A stretch of DNA of 64,000 bases from Nocardia transvalensis NBRC 15921 (GCF_000308875.1 NZ_BAGL01000057.1:83836-147835); one strand, 5' to 3'; positions 1 through 8,548 are shown, counted from the stretch's first letter. Made by a program: numbers and translations. Notes: generated from the letters alone by a model not told the origin.

Positions 1-124
1 CGCGCACATCAGCGGCAAGATTCGCAAGAACTACATCAAGATCCTGCCGCAGGACCGCGTCCTCGTGGAACTGAGCCCCTACGACCTCACCCGCGGCCGA
101 ATCCTGTTCCGGTACAGGACATAA
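1..124 (+). CDS. infA: Translation initiation factor IF-1, C-terminal part (5' end outside window)
   Basis: Forty residues of an open frame enter from the left edge and stop at 122-124. They read AHISGKIRKNYIKILP and then VELSPYDLTRGRI, the C-terminal part of the S1/OB fold of IF-1, which binds the 30S A-site during initiation. The residues differ from the usual actinobacterial form at several places (Lys-Asn for Gln-His after the first Arg, FRYRT instead of YRYK at the end). No rpmJ or rpsM follows; the next gene is convergent. This points to a second, stand-alone IF-1 copy rather than the one in the ribosomal protein operon. The family call is firm; paralogue status is inferred. Confidence 0.85.
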   Translation, partial: AHISGKIRKNYIKILPQDRVLVELSPYDLTRGRILFRYRT

Positions 125-150
125 CGGGAGAACCGGGGCGGACCCCTCGC

Positions 151-1092
151 CTACTTGTCGTCGATGCGCCCGATCGGGTCGGGGGCCTGGGCGAGGTCGG
201 TCCGCACCTGTTTCCAGGCCGTCTCCTCGATGCCGAGGGCGTCGCGGAGGTAGGCCCAGGAAGCGCGGCGGATCAGTGCCACGCGTTCGGGGCTCTCGTC
301 GGTGGTGTCCGCGGCGTCGTAGCCGTGGATTCCGCCGAGCGAGTGTTCGCCGCCGAAGACGGTGAGGAGGCTCCGCGCGCCGGGGCTGTGGAAGTAGACG
401 TCGGTGAACCAGTCGGGGCCGCGGGTCGAGAGGTGGGATTGGTCGCGATCGCCCGCCACCACGAGGGTCGGTGTGGTCAGGTGGTCGAAGTCCGGGCTCA
501 TGAAGGGGAAGTTCTGCGCCGCGAACGGCGTCAGGGTGTCGCCGCCGAAACCGGTATTCGCCAGCAGCACACCGGCTTTCACGCGCTCATCGGTCAGATC
601 GGGTCCGGGGCCGTCCGGGCCGACGACGCGCGCGCCGAGCAGCATGCCGACGGTCTGGCCGCCCCAGGAATGTCCCGCGACGGCGATCCGCTCGCGGTCG
701 ACACGGTCGTCGAGACCCGGAATCGCGGCGACGATCCGGTCGAGGTCGTCGAGCACACGCGTGACGTCCCGGACCCGGATGCGCCAGATGTCCGGGTACC
801 GGGGATCGGCGGGAGTGAGTCCGAGGGTCCGCGAATCGAGGAATGTGGGCTGCACGACGACGAATCCGTTACTCGCCCAATAGTCGACCAGCGGGTCGTA
901 GGAGGCCATCGACTGGCCGAAGCCGTGCGCAAGGACGACGACCGGCAGGCGGGCGCCGGCGACGGGCGCGGACACCCGCACCTGTAGGTCGTCGCCGCGT
1001 TCGGGCGCGGGCAGGACGACGGGCTTGACGCTGATGATCGGGGTGGTCAGGGCGGGAACGGCGCTGCGGGCCGCCATATCTGGTCCGGGCAT
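151..1092 (-). CDS. Alpha/beta hydrolase, dienelactone hydrolase/chlorophyllase-like
   Basis: A 313-residue hydrolase with an oxyanion-hole segment (VVVLAHGFGQS) and the nucleophile elbow GHSWGG, followed by a late Asp (VVAGDRDQSH) and His (GGEHSLGG) that complete the catalytic triad. The substrate cannot be told from the sequence; distant relatives cleave esters or lactones. The frame is open further upstream, but the ATG at 1092 is preferred because GAAGGA lies about seven bases before it. The gene is divergent from a TetR gene, and two 15-bp palindromes lie between them, so it is probably the target of that repressor. No signal peptide is obvious. Confidence 0.8.
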   Translation of the reverse strand: MPGPDMAARSAVPALTTPIISVKPVVLPAPERGDDLQVRVSAPVAGARLPVVVLAHGFGQSMASYDPLVDYWASNGFVVVQPTFLDSRTLGLTPADPRYPDIWRIRVRDVTRVLDDLDRIVAAIPGLDDRVDRERIAVAGHSWGGQTVGMLLGARVVGPDGPGPDLTDERVKAGVLLANTGFGGDTLTPFAAQNFPFMSPDFDHLTTPTLVVAGDRDQSHLSTRGPDWFTDVYFHSPGARSLLTVFGGEHSLGGIHGYDAADTTDESPERVALIRRASWAYLRDALGIEETAWKQVRTDLAQAPDPIGRIDDK

Positions 1093-1155
1093 GGGGGTGG
1101 TCCTTCGAGGGAAGTGGGCGCGGCCGGAGGCCACGGGTACCGCCTATACTTCAAG

Positions 1156-1191
1156 CGGAGCACTGTTCCGAATATACGGAGCGCTGTTCCG
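1156..1191. promoter_or_regulatory. Two 15-bp palindromic operators between hydrolase and TetR genes
   Basis: CGGAGCACTGTTCCG (1156-1170) and CGGAGCGCTGTTCCG (1177-1191) are near-identical imperfect palindromes, 21 bp apart from start to start, so they lie on the same DNA face. They sit between the divergent starts at 1092 and 1224. The likely binder is the TetR protein encoded at 1224. Confidence 0.7.
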
Positions 1192-1223
1192 CTTGGCAAG
1201 GACGACCATGGAAGAGGTGTCAC

Positions 1224-1814
1224 GTGGACCCGGGCGACGAGAAGAGACCGGCCGCCCCGAGCCCGGCCAAACGCGCCGACGCGCGGCGCAACGAGCGGGC
1301 CCTGCTCGATGCCGCGGCCTCGGTGTTCGTCGCCGACGGGGTGGACGCGCCGGTCCGCCGGATCGCCGCCGCGGCGGGTGTCGGCATGGGCACGATCTAC
1401 CGGCACTTCCCCACCCGGGCGGATCTCGTCGCGGCCGTGTACCGGCATCAGATCGACGCCTGCGCCGAGGCCGGGCCCACCCTGCTCGCGGCCGAGGACT
1501 CGCCGTTCGCCGCACTGCGCCGCTGGGTGGACCTCTTCGCGGACTTCCTGATCACCAAACACGGGCTCGCCGCCGCGACGCGCAACGATCCCGAGGGCTT
1601 CACCGCCCTGCACGCGCTGTTCCTCGACCGCCTCGTTCCGGTACTCGATGATCTCCTCACCGCCGCCCGCGATGCGGGCGAGGTCACCGCCGACATCCCC
1701 GCCTACCAGCTGATGCGCGCGATCGGTGACATCTGCGCGGGCGCGGAGATGGCCGACCCGAATTACGAAGTGCGCCTTACCATCCGCCTTCTACTCGACG
1801 GATGCCGGCGGTAG
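1224..1814 (+). CDS. TetR family transcriptional repressor
   Basis: A 196-residue TetR protein. The N-terminal helix-turn-helix spans roughly residues 20-65 (RNERALLDAAASVF, then VRRIAAAAGVGMGTIYRHFPTRADLV). The C-terminal ligand domain resembles the SbtR-like group common in Streptomyces and Nocardia. The start is a GTG at 1224. The gene is divergent from the hydrolase at 151-1092 with paired palindromes between them, the usual layout for self- and neighbour-repression. Its 3' end overlaps the convergent FAD monooxygenase gene by 38 bp. The ligand is unknown. Confidence 0.88.
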   Translation: MDPGDEKRPAAPSPAKRADARRNERALLDAAASVFVADGVDAPVRRIAAAAGVGMGTIYRHFPTRADLVAAVYRHQIDACAEAGPTLLAAEDSPFAALRRWVDLFADFLITKHGLAAATRNDPEGFTALHALFLDRLVPVLDDLLTAARDAGEVTADIPAYQLMRAIGDICAGAEMADPNYEVRLTIRLLLDGCRR

Positions 1815-3003
1815 CGGCCGACGCGAAATCGGGCAGCGTGAGGGCCGTATGGGCCGGACGCCCGGTGTCCCGTGGCGGCACCGTGAGGCCACGCAGTGTG
1901 CGGTTGCGCTTCTCGAGGGCTTCGGCGGTGGTCGGGAAGAGCGCCGCGTCGCCCGTACCTACCTGCGCCTGATTCAGTTCGACGAATCCGCGGAGGTCGC
2001 GTTCGTAGGCGGCGAAGGCCGCGGCGTGATCCCGCCGAGAGGCCAGTGAATGCGCGAGCAGGTAGGCGCCGACGAGCGCGAGGCTGGACCCTTGCCCGGT
2101 GAGAAACGACGGGGCGTACGCGGCGTCCCCGACGAGGGCGACCCGGCCGCGGGACCAGGACGGCATGCGGATCTGGCTCGCGGTGTCGAAGAACGGATCC
2201 TTCGCGTGGCGCAGGGCCGCGACCATGGCCGGGATTTCCCACCCGTCCCCGGCGAAGGTGGCGGCGACGAGGTCATGCCGCGCCTCGGGATCACGGAGAA
2301 CCTCGTGCGGCGGTCCGGGGTGAGCGAAGGTGAGGAAGGCGTGCAGTTCGTCGCCGTCTCCGGTCGCGTAGAGCGCGGCGGCCCTTCCGGGGGTGTTCCA
2401 GATCAGCACTTCACGGGAGAGCCCGAAGGTGTCGGGCATGGCGAACAGGACGAAGCAGTACCCCAGGTAGCGGTGGAAACTCCGCTCCGGACCGAAGACG
2501 AGTTCCCTTGTGCGCGAGTGCATCCCGTCCGCACCGACGACCAGATCGAAGCGGCGCCGACTACCGCTGCGGAAATCGACGTCGACGCCGTGACGATGGT
2601 CGCTGAGCGCGTCGACCGAATCGTCGAATACGAACTCCACATCATCACGGACGGCCTCGTACAGGACTCCGGTCAGATCTCCGCGAGGCACCTCGATGTC
2701 ACCCTCACCCCCACCGCCCACCACCCGCGGATCCACCACCGCCGCGGTACCGCCGTCGGCATCGAGGAATGTGATCCGGCGCGAGTCGATGTGCGCGTCC
2801 CGCAGCCGCGGGAGGATTCCCATCCGGCGGGCCACCTCCACCCCGGTCCCGCGCACGTCGACCGGATACCCGCCGCCTCGCACGCCCGTGGACTTCTCCA
2901 CCACCGTCACCGCGAATCCGTACCGGCGCAACCAGAACGCCAGGGCGGGTCCCGCGATACTCGCGCCGGAGATCAGGACCGTACCTCTCGAGACTGTTCC
3001 CAT
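1777..3003 (-). CDS. FAD-dependent monooxygenase (PHBH/TetX-like)
   Basis: A 408-residue single-component flavoprotein hydroxylase. The Rossmann FAD-binding motif is at the N-terminus (ISGASIAGPALAFWLRR), the DG motif reads VGADGMHSRTRE near the middle, and the GD motif reads VALVGDAAYAPS near residue 290. These are the three marks of the p-hydroxybenzoate-hydroxylase/TetX superfamily. The ATG at 3003 is chosen because AGGAGG sits seven bases upstream; a longer open frame upstream is an artefact. It lies 11 bp downstream of an MFS exporter gene on the same strand, so the two probably form an operon for oxidative inactivation plus efflux of a toxic compound. The substrate is unknown. Confidence 0.85.
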   Translation of the reverse strand: MGTVSRGTVLISGASIAGPALAFWLRRYGFAVTVVEKSTGVRGGGYPVDVRGTGVEVARRMGILPRLRDAHIDSRRITFLDADGGTAAVVDPRVVGGGGEGDIEVPRGDLTGVLYEAVRDDVEFVFDDSVDALSDHRHGVDVDFRSGSRRRFDLVVGADGMHSRTRELVFGPERSFHRYLGYCFVLFAMPDTFGLSREVLIWNTPGRAAALYATGDGDELHAFLTFAHPGPPHEVLRDPEARHDLVAATFAGDGWEIPAMVAALRHAKDPFFDTASQIRMPSWSRGRVALVGDAAYAPSFLTGQGSSLALVGAYLLAHSLASRRDHAAAFAAYERDLRGFVELNQAQVGTGDAALFPTTAEALEKRNRTLRGLTVPPRDTGRPAHTALTLPDFASAATAGIRRVEGGW

Positions 3004-3014
3004 ATCCACGCCTC

Positions 3015-4457
3015 CTAGGTCCGCGCGAAACCGGACGCCGGCGCGTCGCGGTCGAGTCGCGTACTTCGCACGAGCACGACAACCAGCACCGCGGCCAGCG
3101 CGAAGGCGCCCGAAGCGACTGCGATACAACCGAATACGCCCGCGGCGGAATTCACCGTGTCGCCGTCGACGACCACGGCGGTCGACGCGAGCACGGCCGC
3201 GCCCACGAAGTTCAGCACCACCGACCCGATCGACACCATGACCATGACGAGACTCGACGCGATGCCCTGCCGCGCGGCGGGCGCCACGCTGCCCGCCATG
3301 GTGAATCCGGAAGTCCCGAGCGCTCCCACCGTGACACCCAGCAGGAACGCGAAGCAGAGTGCGGCGGAGAGCTGGGACGCCCCGAGGAACATCCCGAGGG
3401 TCGCTCCCGTCCCGAGCAGGACCGCGGCGGCCAATGTCGAGGCCGGTCCGATGCGCGCGGCGAGCCATCCGGCCCCCGGACCGCCGACCGTGACCCCGAG
3501 CCCCGGCGCCGCGAGCAACAGTGCCACCGATCCCTGATCGGCCAGCCCGTAGCCGAGACGCTGATCCGCGGAAACGTCACCGATGAGCGGGATGAGCTGC
3601 AACATGCTCTGGTACGACCCGGCCGCGAGGAAGACGACGAGAAGTGTGAGCGCCAGCGGCCCGCCGAGATCCCGGACGTCGATCAAGGGGTCGGACTTCC
3701 GGCGCGAGACCAGGAACCACCTGGCACCGGCCGCGACGCCACCGGCCAGGAGCGCCAGCGGACCGGCCGCCAGCCAGCCGAGATCGGGTCCCAGACTCAC
3801 ATAACCGAGCACCCCGCCGAGACCTCCGCCGAGAAGCAGCGCGCCGCCGATGTCGACCGTGCCCGAGGCTCTGATCGGCGATTCGGGCACGACGCCGCGC
3901 ACGCAGATCGCCATCGTGACCGCGACGACAGCGGAGATGAGGAACAGGATCCGGAAGCCGAACTCCACGGCCAGCCGCTCGATCAGGAAGCGAGACGCGA
4001 TATTGAGCACGGCCGAGCCGGAGGTCACGATGCCCACGACGATCATCGCGAGGCGCGGTGCGCAGACACCGCGAACGATTGCGACGGAAAGGAATACGGC
4101 GGCCAGAGCCGCTCCCTGCACCATGCGTCCCGGCACGAATATCCAGATGCTGGGCGCCACGGCGCATATGAGGGCGCCCGCGCAACTGAGGAGCAAGGTC
4201 ATCACGAGCACCCTGCGCCTGCCGTAGATGTCGGCGCTCTTGCCGAGCAGCGGCGCCCACATCACGCCCGCCAGCATCGCGGTGGCATTGAGCCACGCCG
4301 CCTGGTCGGTGCCGAAGTGGTCGAGCATCTCCGGCAGCACGAGCAGCGGCGCGGTGACCGCCGAGTCGGTCACGAAGTTCACCAGGGCCAGGACGGCCAC
4401 CAGGCCGATGAGCTGCCCGGTCCATCCGCTCCGCGGTCCGGCGTCTGTGGTGCTCAC
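3015..4457 (-). CDS. MFS transporter, DHA2-like (about 14 membrane segments)
   Basis: A 480-residue integral membrane protein rich in hydrophobic stretches, with the loop motif GKSADIYGRRRVLV after the second segment, a hallmark of drug:H+ antiporters. Length and spacing fit the 14-segment DHA2 group. The GTG at 4457 is preferred over the GTG at 4463, because GGGAG lies five bases before the former and abuts the latter. It is the first gene of an operon with the FAD monooxygenase and is divergent from a TetR gene. Two 22-bp palindromes in the intergenic region suggest repression relieved by the exported drug. Confidence 0.85.
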   Translation of the reverse strand: MSTTDAGPRSGWTGQLIGLVAVLALVNFVTDSAVTAPLLVLPEMLDHFGTDQAAWLNATAMLAGVMWAPLLGKSADIYGRRRVLVMTLLLSCAGALICAVAPSIWIFVPGRMVQGAALAAVFLSVAIVRGVCAPRLAMIVVGIVTSGSAVLNIASRFLIERLAVEFGFRILFLISAVVAVTMAICVRGVVPESPIRASGTVDIGGALLLGGGLGGVLGYVSLGPDLGWLAAGPLALLAGGVAAGARWFLVSRRKSDPLIDVRDLGGPLALTLLVVFLAAGSYQSMLQLIPLIGDVSADQRLGYGLADQGSVALLLAAPGLGVTVGGPGAGWLAARIGPASTLAAAVLLGTGATLGMFLGASQLSAALCFAFLLGVTVGALGTSGFTMAGSVAPAARQGIASSLVMVMVSIGSVVLNFVGAAVLASTAVVVDGDTVNSAAGVFGCIAVASGAFALAAVLVVVLVRSTRLDRDAPASGFART

Positions 4458-4468
4458 ACACACTCCCT

Positions 4469-4535
4469 TAAGATACGTTCCAGTTTCTTATTCATCAGAG
4501 TAAGGTAGGTCGATAAGAAACGTCAAAGGTTCTTA
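4469..4535. promoter_or_regulatory. Two 22-bp palindromic operators between MFS and TetR genes
   Basis: Operator 1 (4469-4490) has arms TAAGATAC and GTTTCTTA around a 6-nt centre. Operator 2 (4514-4535) has arms TAAGAAAC and GGTTCTTA around a 6-nt centre. Each is a near-perfect palindrome with the half-site TAAGAAAC, and the centres are 45 bp apart. Operator 2 ends two bases before the AGGAG of the TetR gene; operator 1 lies just before the MFS ribosome site. The arrangement suits repression of both divergent promoters by the adjacent TetR protein. Confidence 0.75.
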
Positions 4536-4543
4536 GGAGTGAT

Positions 4544-5110
4544 GTGGGACGGCGACGCGGCGAGACGCTCGAGGCGGCGATCCTCGACGCGGCCTGGAAC
4601 GAGTTGAGCGAGAAGGGGTATGCGACCCTGACCGTCGACTCCGTCGCCCAGCGCGCCGGCACCAGCAAACCGGTGCTGTATCGGCGCTGGGCGGATAAGC
4701 GGCAACTGGTCGAGGCCGCCGTCGCGCGCCGCAATGCCGTCGATCCGATCGCCGTGGCGGACACCGGATCCCTGCGCGGCGACCTGATCGCCACCCTCAC
4801 CGAATTGAGCGAGAAACGAGGCGCCTTCCTCACCCAGCTCAGCCTGCTCCTGGGCGACTACTTCGCCGAAACCGACACCGGCTTCACCGAACTGCGCGAG
4901 ACGTTCCTCGCCGGCCGCCGGTCCGGCCGCGACGAGATCATGCGCCGCGCCATCGACCGCGGCGAACTCGACCCCGCCAGACTCACCCCCCGCATAGCCG
5001 CCCTCCCCTTCGACCTCCTCCGCGCCGAAGCGATGATGACCCTCCGCCCGGTCCCCCCGGAGACGATCGAGGAAATAGTCGACACGATCTTCCTCCCCCT
5101 GATCCGCTGA
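4544..5110 (+). CDS. TetR family repressor of the divergent MFS operon
   Basis: A 188-residue TetR protein. The helix-turn-helix lies in residues 10-55 (LEAAILDAAWNEL, then VDSVAQRAGTSKPVLYRRW), followed by a TetR_C-like ligand domain ending in ETIEEIVDTIFLPLI. The start is a GTG at 4544 with AGGAG five to six bases upstream. It faces the MFS-monooxygenase operon across an 86-bp region with paired palindromes, so local control is very likely. The P450-BVMO operon downstream has a different palindrome and need not be its target. Confidence 0.88.
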   Translation: MGRRRGETLEAAILDAAWNELSEKGYATLTVDSVAQRAGTSKPVLYRRWADKRQLVEAAVARRNAVDPIAVADTGSLRGDLIATLTELSEKRGAFLTQLSLLLGDYFAETDTGFTELRETFLAGRRSGRDEIMRRAIDRGELDPARLTPRIAALPFDLLRAEAMMTLRPVPPETIEEIVDTIFLPLIR

Positions 5111-5176
5111 GCGGCGACGCGTATGAACTCGCCGGTAGCTATACCCGGGCAACAAGTTCGGGCGCTGGTTTTACTA

Positions 5177-5199
5177 AAGACGTTGGACTGCAACGTCTT
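5177..5199. promoter_or_regulatory. 23-bp perfect inverted repeat upstream of P450-BVMO operon
   Basis: Arms AAGACGTTG (5177-5185) and CAACGTCTT (5191-5199) are perfect 9-bp complements around a 5-nt centre, GACTG. A TTGGAC that could serve as a -35 element lies inside, and TAAGGT at 5204-5209 could be a -10, although the spacing is short. It looks like a repressor or activator site about 100 bp before the P450 start. The regulator is not identified, because the half-site differs from the TAAGAAAC type next door. Confidence 0.6.
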
Positions 5200-5291
5200 C
5201 CGGTAAGGTGCCTTGACGTGCCCACACAACGAATGCCAGGCCGTCCCGCAGCAGGCAGAAGCAGAAAGGGACACCACGCGAGGGTCACGCG

Positions 5292-6536
5292 TTGAGCACT
5301 ACAAAGCCGGATTCGCGGGGCGAATTCCCGATCGCGTACGGGTCCCCCGCGCCCGCCGACTCACAGGTTCGGCTCGACGACCCTTCGTTCGCGGCCGATC
5401 CGCACCGCGTCTACGAAGACATGCGACGTCACGGCCCGCTGGTGCCGGTCGAGCTGGCCCCGGGTGTACCGGCGACACTCGTGATCGGCCACCAGGCGGC
5501 CGTGCAGATCCTCAACGACGAACATCATTTCCCCGCCGATTCCCGCCGATGGGAGCAGAACGCCGCGCCGGGCTGCCCGCTGGCGCCGATGCTGGGCTAT
5601 CGCCAGAACGCCTTGCGCACCGCGGGTGCGGAACACAAGCGGTACCGGCGCACCATCATCGCGGCGCTGGACACCGTCGACCTGCACCGGGTGCACGACT
5701 CGGTCGCGCGGGCCGCCGAGTCGCTGATCAACGGCTTCTGCGAGAGCGGTACCGCCGACCTGCGCATGGACTACGCGTATCCGCTGACCTTCCGCGTCCT
5801 CAGCGAACTGATGGGCTTTCCCGCCGACGCCGCGGCCGCCGCCTACGAGGGGATGGCCGCGATGCTCGAGGGCGTCGGCGCCGAGGAGGGGCAGCAGCGT
5901 TTCGTCGAGGCGCTGATCGGGGTCGTCCAGCGGAAGCAGGCCGAGCCGGGCGACGATCTGACCTCGGAGCTGCTGCGGCATCCGGACGGGCTCGATCTCA
6001 TGGAGATGGTGAATCAGGCGGCGCTGCTGTTCTCGATGGGCACGGAGCCGACCTGCAACCTCATCCTCAACGCGCTGCTGCTCCTGATGACCGACGAGGA
6101 ATACGGCGGCGAGGTCCTCAGCGGCGCCATGGCCACCCGGGACGCCATCGACGCGGTGCTGTTCGAGGATCCGCCGCTGGCGAACTGGTGCGTGAGCTAC
6201 CCCAGACAGCCGCAACTCGTCGGCGATACGTGGCTGCCCGCCGATCAGCCGGTGGTCATCAGCCTGGCCGCGTGCAACAACGATCCCGTCGTGGCCGGTG
6301 ACCGCAGAGGCAACCGGTCACACCTGGCGTGGGGCGCCGGTCCGCACGCCTGCCCGGCCCAGCCGCTCGGCCTGACCATCGCCTCGCAGGGCATCGATCT
6401 GCTGCTCGACGCCCTGCCGGACATTCGCCCGCAAGCGTCTGCGCAGCACCTGGATTGGCGGCCGGGGCAGTTCCACCGCGCTTTGGCGGCACTACCGGTT
6501 CGATTCCCGGCATGCCCGCCCATGCGTCTCGTCTGA
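5292..6536 (+). CDS. Cytochrome P450 with degenerate ExxR motif
   Basis: A 414-residue P450-fold protein. The N-terminal part reads DPSFAADPHRVYEDMRRHGP, typical of bacterial P450s, and the haem loop is LAWGAGPHACPAQ with Cys as proximal ligand. Two usual features are altered. The I-helix reads FSMGTEPTC instead of AGxxTT, and the K-helix segment reads AIDAVLFEDPPLANW with no Glu-x-x-Arg. ExxR-deficient P450s are known in actinomycetes (the CYP157 type of conservons), and this looks similar, but no conservon genes are present. The start is a TTG at 5292 with a weak GAGGG upstream. It is followed 48 bp later by a Baeyer-Villiger monooxygenase gene, probably co-transcribed. The substrate is unknown. 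Confidence 0.8.
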   Translation: MSTTKPDSRGEFPIAYGSPAPADSQVRLDDPSFAADPHRVYEDMRRHGPLVPVELAPGVPATLVIGHQAAVQILNDEHHFPADSRRWEQNAAPGCPLAPMLGYRQNALRTAGAEHKRYRRTIIAALDTVDLHRVHDSVARAAESLINGFCESGTADLRMDYAYPLTFRVLSELMGFPADAAAAAYEGMAAMLEGVGAEEGQQRFVEALIGVVQRKQAEPGDDLTSELLRHPDGLDLMEMVNQAALLFSMGTEPTCNLILNALLLLMTDEEYGGEVLSGAMATRDAIDAVLFEDPPLANWCVSYPRQPQLVGDTWLPADQPVVISLAACNNDPVVAGDRRGNRSHLAWGAGPHACPAQPLGLTIASQGIDLLLDALPDIRPQASAQHLDWRPGQFHRALAALPVRFPACPPMRLV

Positions 6537-6584
6537 CGGGCGAGACGAAGGCATCCGGCGACTCATCGAAAGGCAGATCCCACG

Positions 6585-8228
6585 TTGACAACGACCTCGG
6601 AGCACTCCGCATCCTCGACCGGGCAGCAGGCTCGCGAGATCGACGCAGTCGTCGTCGGAGCCGGATTCGCCGGTCTCCACATGCTGTACCGGTTGCGCGA
6701 ACTCGGACTCTCGGTGCAGGTGTACGAATCGGGCGACGGACTCGGCGGCACGTGGTACCGGAACCGCTATCCGGGCGCGCGCGTCGACGTGAAGAGCATG
6801 TACTACAACTACTCCTTCGACCCGGAGCTCGAGCAGGAGTGGGAGTGGACGGAGAAGTTGCCGCCGCAGCCGGAGTTGCTCCGCTACGTCAATCACGTCG
6901 CGGATCGTTTCGATCTGCGTAAGGACGTGCGGTTGCGGACCCGGGTCACCGCCGCGGTGTACGACGAGTCCACCGCGCGGTGGCGGATCACGACCGATGG
7001 GGGCGAGGTCGTCTCGGCCCGGTTCGCGATCATGGCGACCGGCTGTCTGTCGGTGCCGAAGATGGTGGAGGTTCCGGGCATCGAGACGTTCCGGGGCCGC
7101 AGCTTCCACACCGGCGACTGGCCCGAGCAGGAGGTGGACTTCACCGGTCGGCGGGTCGCGGTGATCGGGACCGGTTCGTCCGGGGTGCAGGTCATTCCGC
7201 TCGTCGCCGAGGCGGCCGAGACGCTCACCGTATTCCAGCGGACCCCGAACTATGTCCTTCCCGCCGGCAATCACCCGATCGATCCCGAATTCCAGCGCGG
7301 GATCAAGGCGCGCTACCGTGAAGTGCGCAAGGCCAACCGGGAATCGGGCTTCGGCATCGCGCAACCCGAGGCCACCAAGGGGGCGCTCGAGGTGAGCGAA
7401 GAAGAGCGAAATGCCTTCTACCGCAAGGTATGGGAGGACAAGAACAGCGAGCTGGTCAGCATGCTGGTCGGATTCACGGACCTCCTGGCCGACGAAGCCG
7501 CCAACGAGACCGCGGCCCAGTTCATTCGCGAGCGAATCGCCGAGATCGTGACGGATCCGGCTGTCGCCCGGCTGCTTCAGCCCACCGGCCTCTTCGGCGT
7601 CAAGCGCCCGGTCCTGGGGACGGACTACTACGAGACCTTCAATCGTCCCAATGTCCGGCTGGTGGACGTTCGCGCGACCCCGCTCACCGAGGTCACCGCG
7701 TCCGGGCTCGCGACGACCGAGGAGAGTTTCGAATTCGACGACATCATCTACGCCACCGGATACGACGCGATGACCGGTGCGCTGGACGCGATCGACATTC
7801 GCGGCCGCGGTGGCGCTTCGCTGCGAGAGAAGTGGACCGCCGGGCCCGTCACCTATCTCGGTCTCGCAGTGGCGGGCTTCCCGAACCTCTTCACGCTCAC
7901 GGGCCCGGGTAGCCCCTCGGTCCTGTCGAACATGATGGTGTCCATCGAGCAGCACGTCGACTGGGTGACGGACGCGATCGACGCCATGCGGTCCAAGGGC
8001 GTCACGACCATCGAGGCCGAGCCCGACGCGGAGCGGGAATGGACGCGACACGTCGACGAAGTCGGCAATATGACGCTCTATCCGCAGGTGGACTCCTGGT
8101 ACGTGGGCTCGAATGTGCCCGGCAAGCCGAGGGTGATGTACGCGTACATCGGCGGCGTCGGCGCCTATCGCGAGAAATGCGACCAGGTCGCCGCCGCCGA
8201 CTATGACGGTTTCACCCTGACGCGGTGA
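6585..8228 (+). CDS. Baeyer-Villiger-type FAD/NADPH monooxygenase
   Basis: A 547-residue flavoprotein. An FAD Rossmann motif lies near residue 25 (VVVGAGFAGLHMLYRL) and an NADPH Rossmann motif near residue 190 (VAVIGTGSSGVQVIP). Between them is the type I Baeyer-Villiger fingerprint FRGRSFHTGDWP (FxGxxxHxxxWP). Length and motifs match the cyclohexanone/phenylacetone monooxygenase group, which inserts oxygen next to a ketone to give an ester or lactone using NADPH and O2. The start is a TTG at 6585 with AAAGG about 11 bases upstream. It follows the P450 by 48 bp; together they could oxidise a cyclic or steroid-like ketone, which is inference. Confidence 0.88.
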   Translation: MTTTSEHSASSTGQQAREIDAVVVGAGFAGLHMLYRLRELGLSVQVYESGDGLGGTWYRNRYPGARVDVKSMYYNYSFDPELEQEWEWTEKLPPQPELLRYVNHVADRFDLRKDVRLRTRVTAAVYDESTARWRITTDGGEVVSARFAIMATGCLSVPKMVEVPGIETFRGRSFHTGDWPEQEVDFTGRRVAVIGTGSSGVQVIPLVAEAAETLTVFQRTPNYVLPAGNHPIDPEFQRGIKARYREVRKANRESGFGIAQPEATKGALEVSEEERNAFYRKVWEDKNSELVSMLVGFTDLLADEAANETAAQFIRERIAEIVTDPAVARLLQPTGLFGVKRPVLGTDYYETFNRPNVRLVDVRATPLTEVTASGLATTEESFEFDDIIYATGYDAMTGALDAIDIRGRGGASLREKWTAGPVTYLGLAVAGFPNLFTLTGPGSPSVLSNMMVSIEQHVDWVTDAIDAMRSKGVTTIEAEPDAEREWTRHVDEVGNMTLYPQVDSWYVGSNVPGKPRVMYAYIGGVGAYREKCDQVAAADYDGFTLTR

Positions 8229-8337
8229 CCGATATCGCAGTCATGGGGATTTAAGCGTTTGTTGGGCCGTAGGCAAGGAACATCATCGATGCTCGGGTGG
8301 TAGCACAGAGGGACTGGACGACGAGGGGTTTCGATCG

Positions 8338-8520
8338 ATGAGTGGGTGGCAGCTACCGGCGCTGGAGGCGCAGCGGGCGTCGACCGAACCGGAGCGGATG
8401 TCCGAGTCGGGCCCTGCCCGCAGCATCCGGATGGTCGTCGACGCCGACAACTGGCTGCGGCCGGTGATCGTCTACGACGAGGCCGCCATCCTGCGCATGT
8501 ACGCTGATGCCCTCGAGTAG
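8338..8520 (+). CDS. Small hypothetical protein (60 aa)
   Basis: An ATG at 8338 has GAGGGG eight bases upstream. The frame encodes 60 residues without a membrane segment, an acidic C-terminal half (VDADNWLRPVIVYDEAAILRMYADALE) and no recognised domain. It ends 28 bp before the end of the convergent LysR gene. Codon use has the G/C third-position bias of its neighbours, which supports it being real, but it is short and no homologue is recognised. Confidence 0.5.
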   Translation: MSGWQLPALEAQRASTEPERMSESGPARSIRMVVDADNWLRPVIVYDEAAILRMYADALE

Positions 8521-8548
8521 AAACAGCGATTATGCCCTCGAACAGTGT

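Noticed and set aside
1..124. Start of the ribosomal protein operon infA-rpmJ-rpsM
   Set aside because: No rpmJ or rpsM follows; the next gene is a convergent hydrolase.
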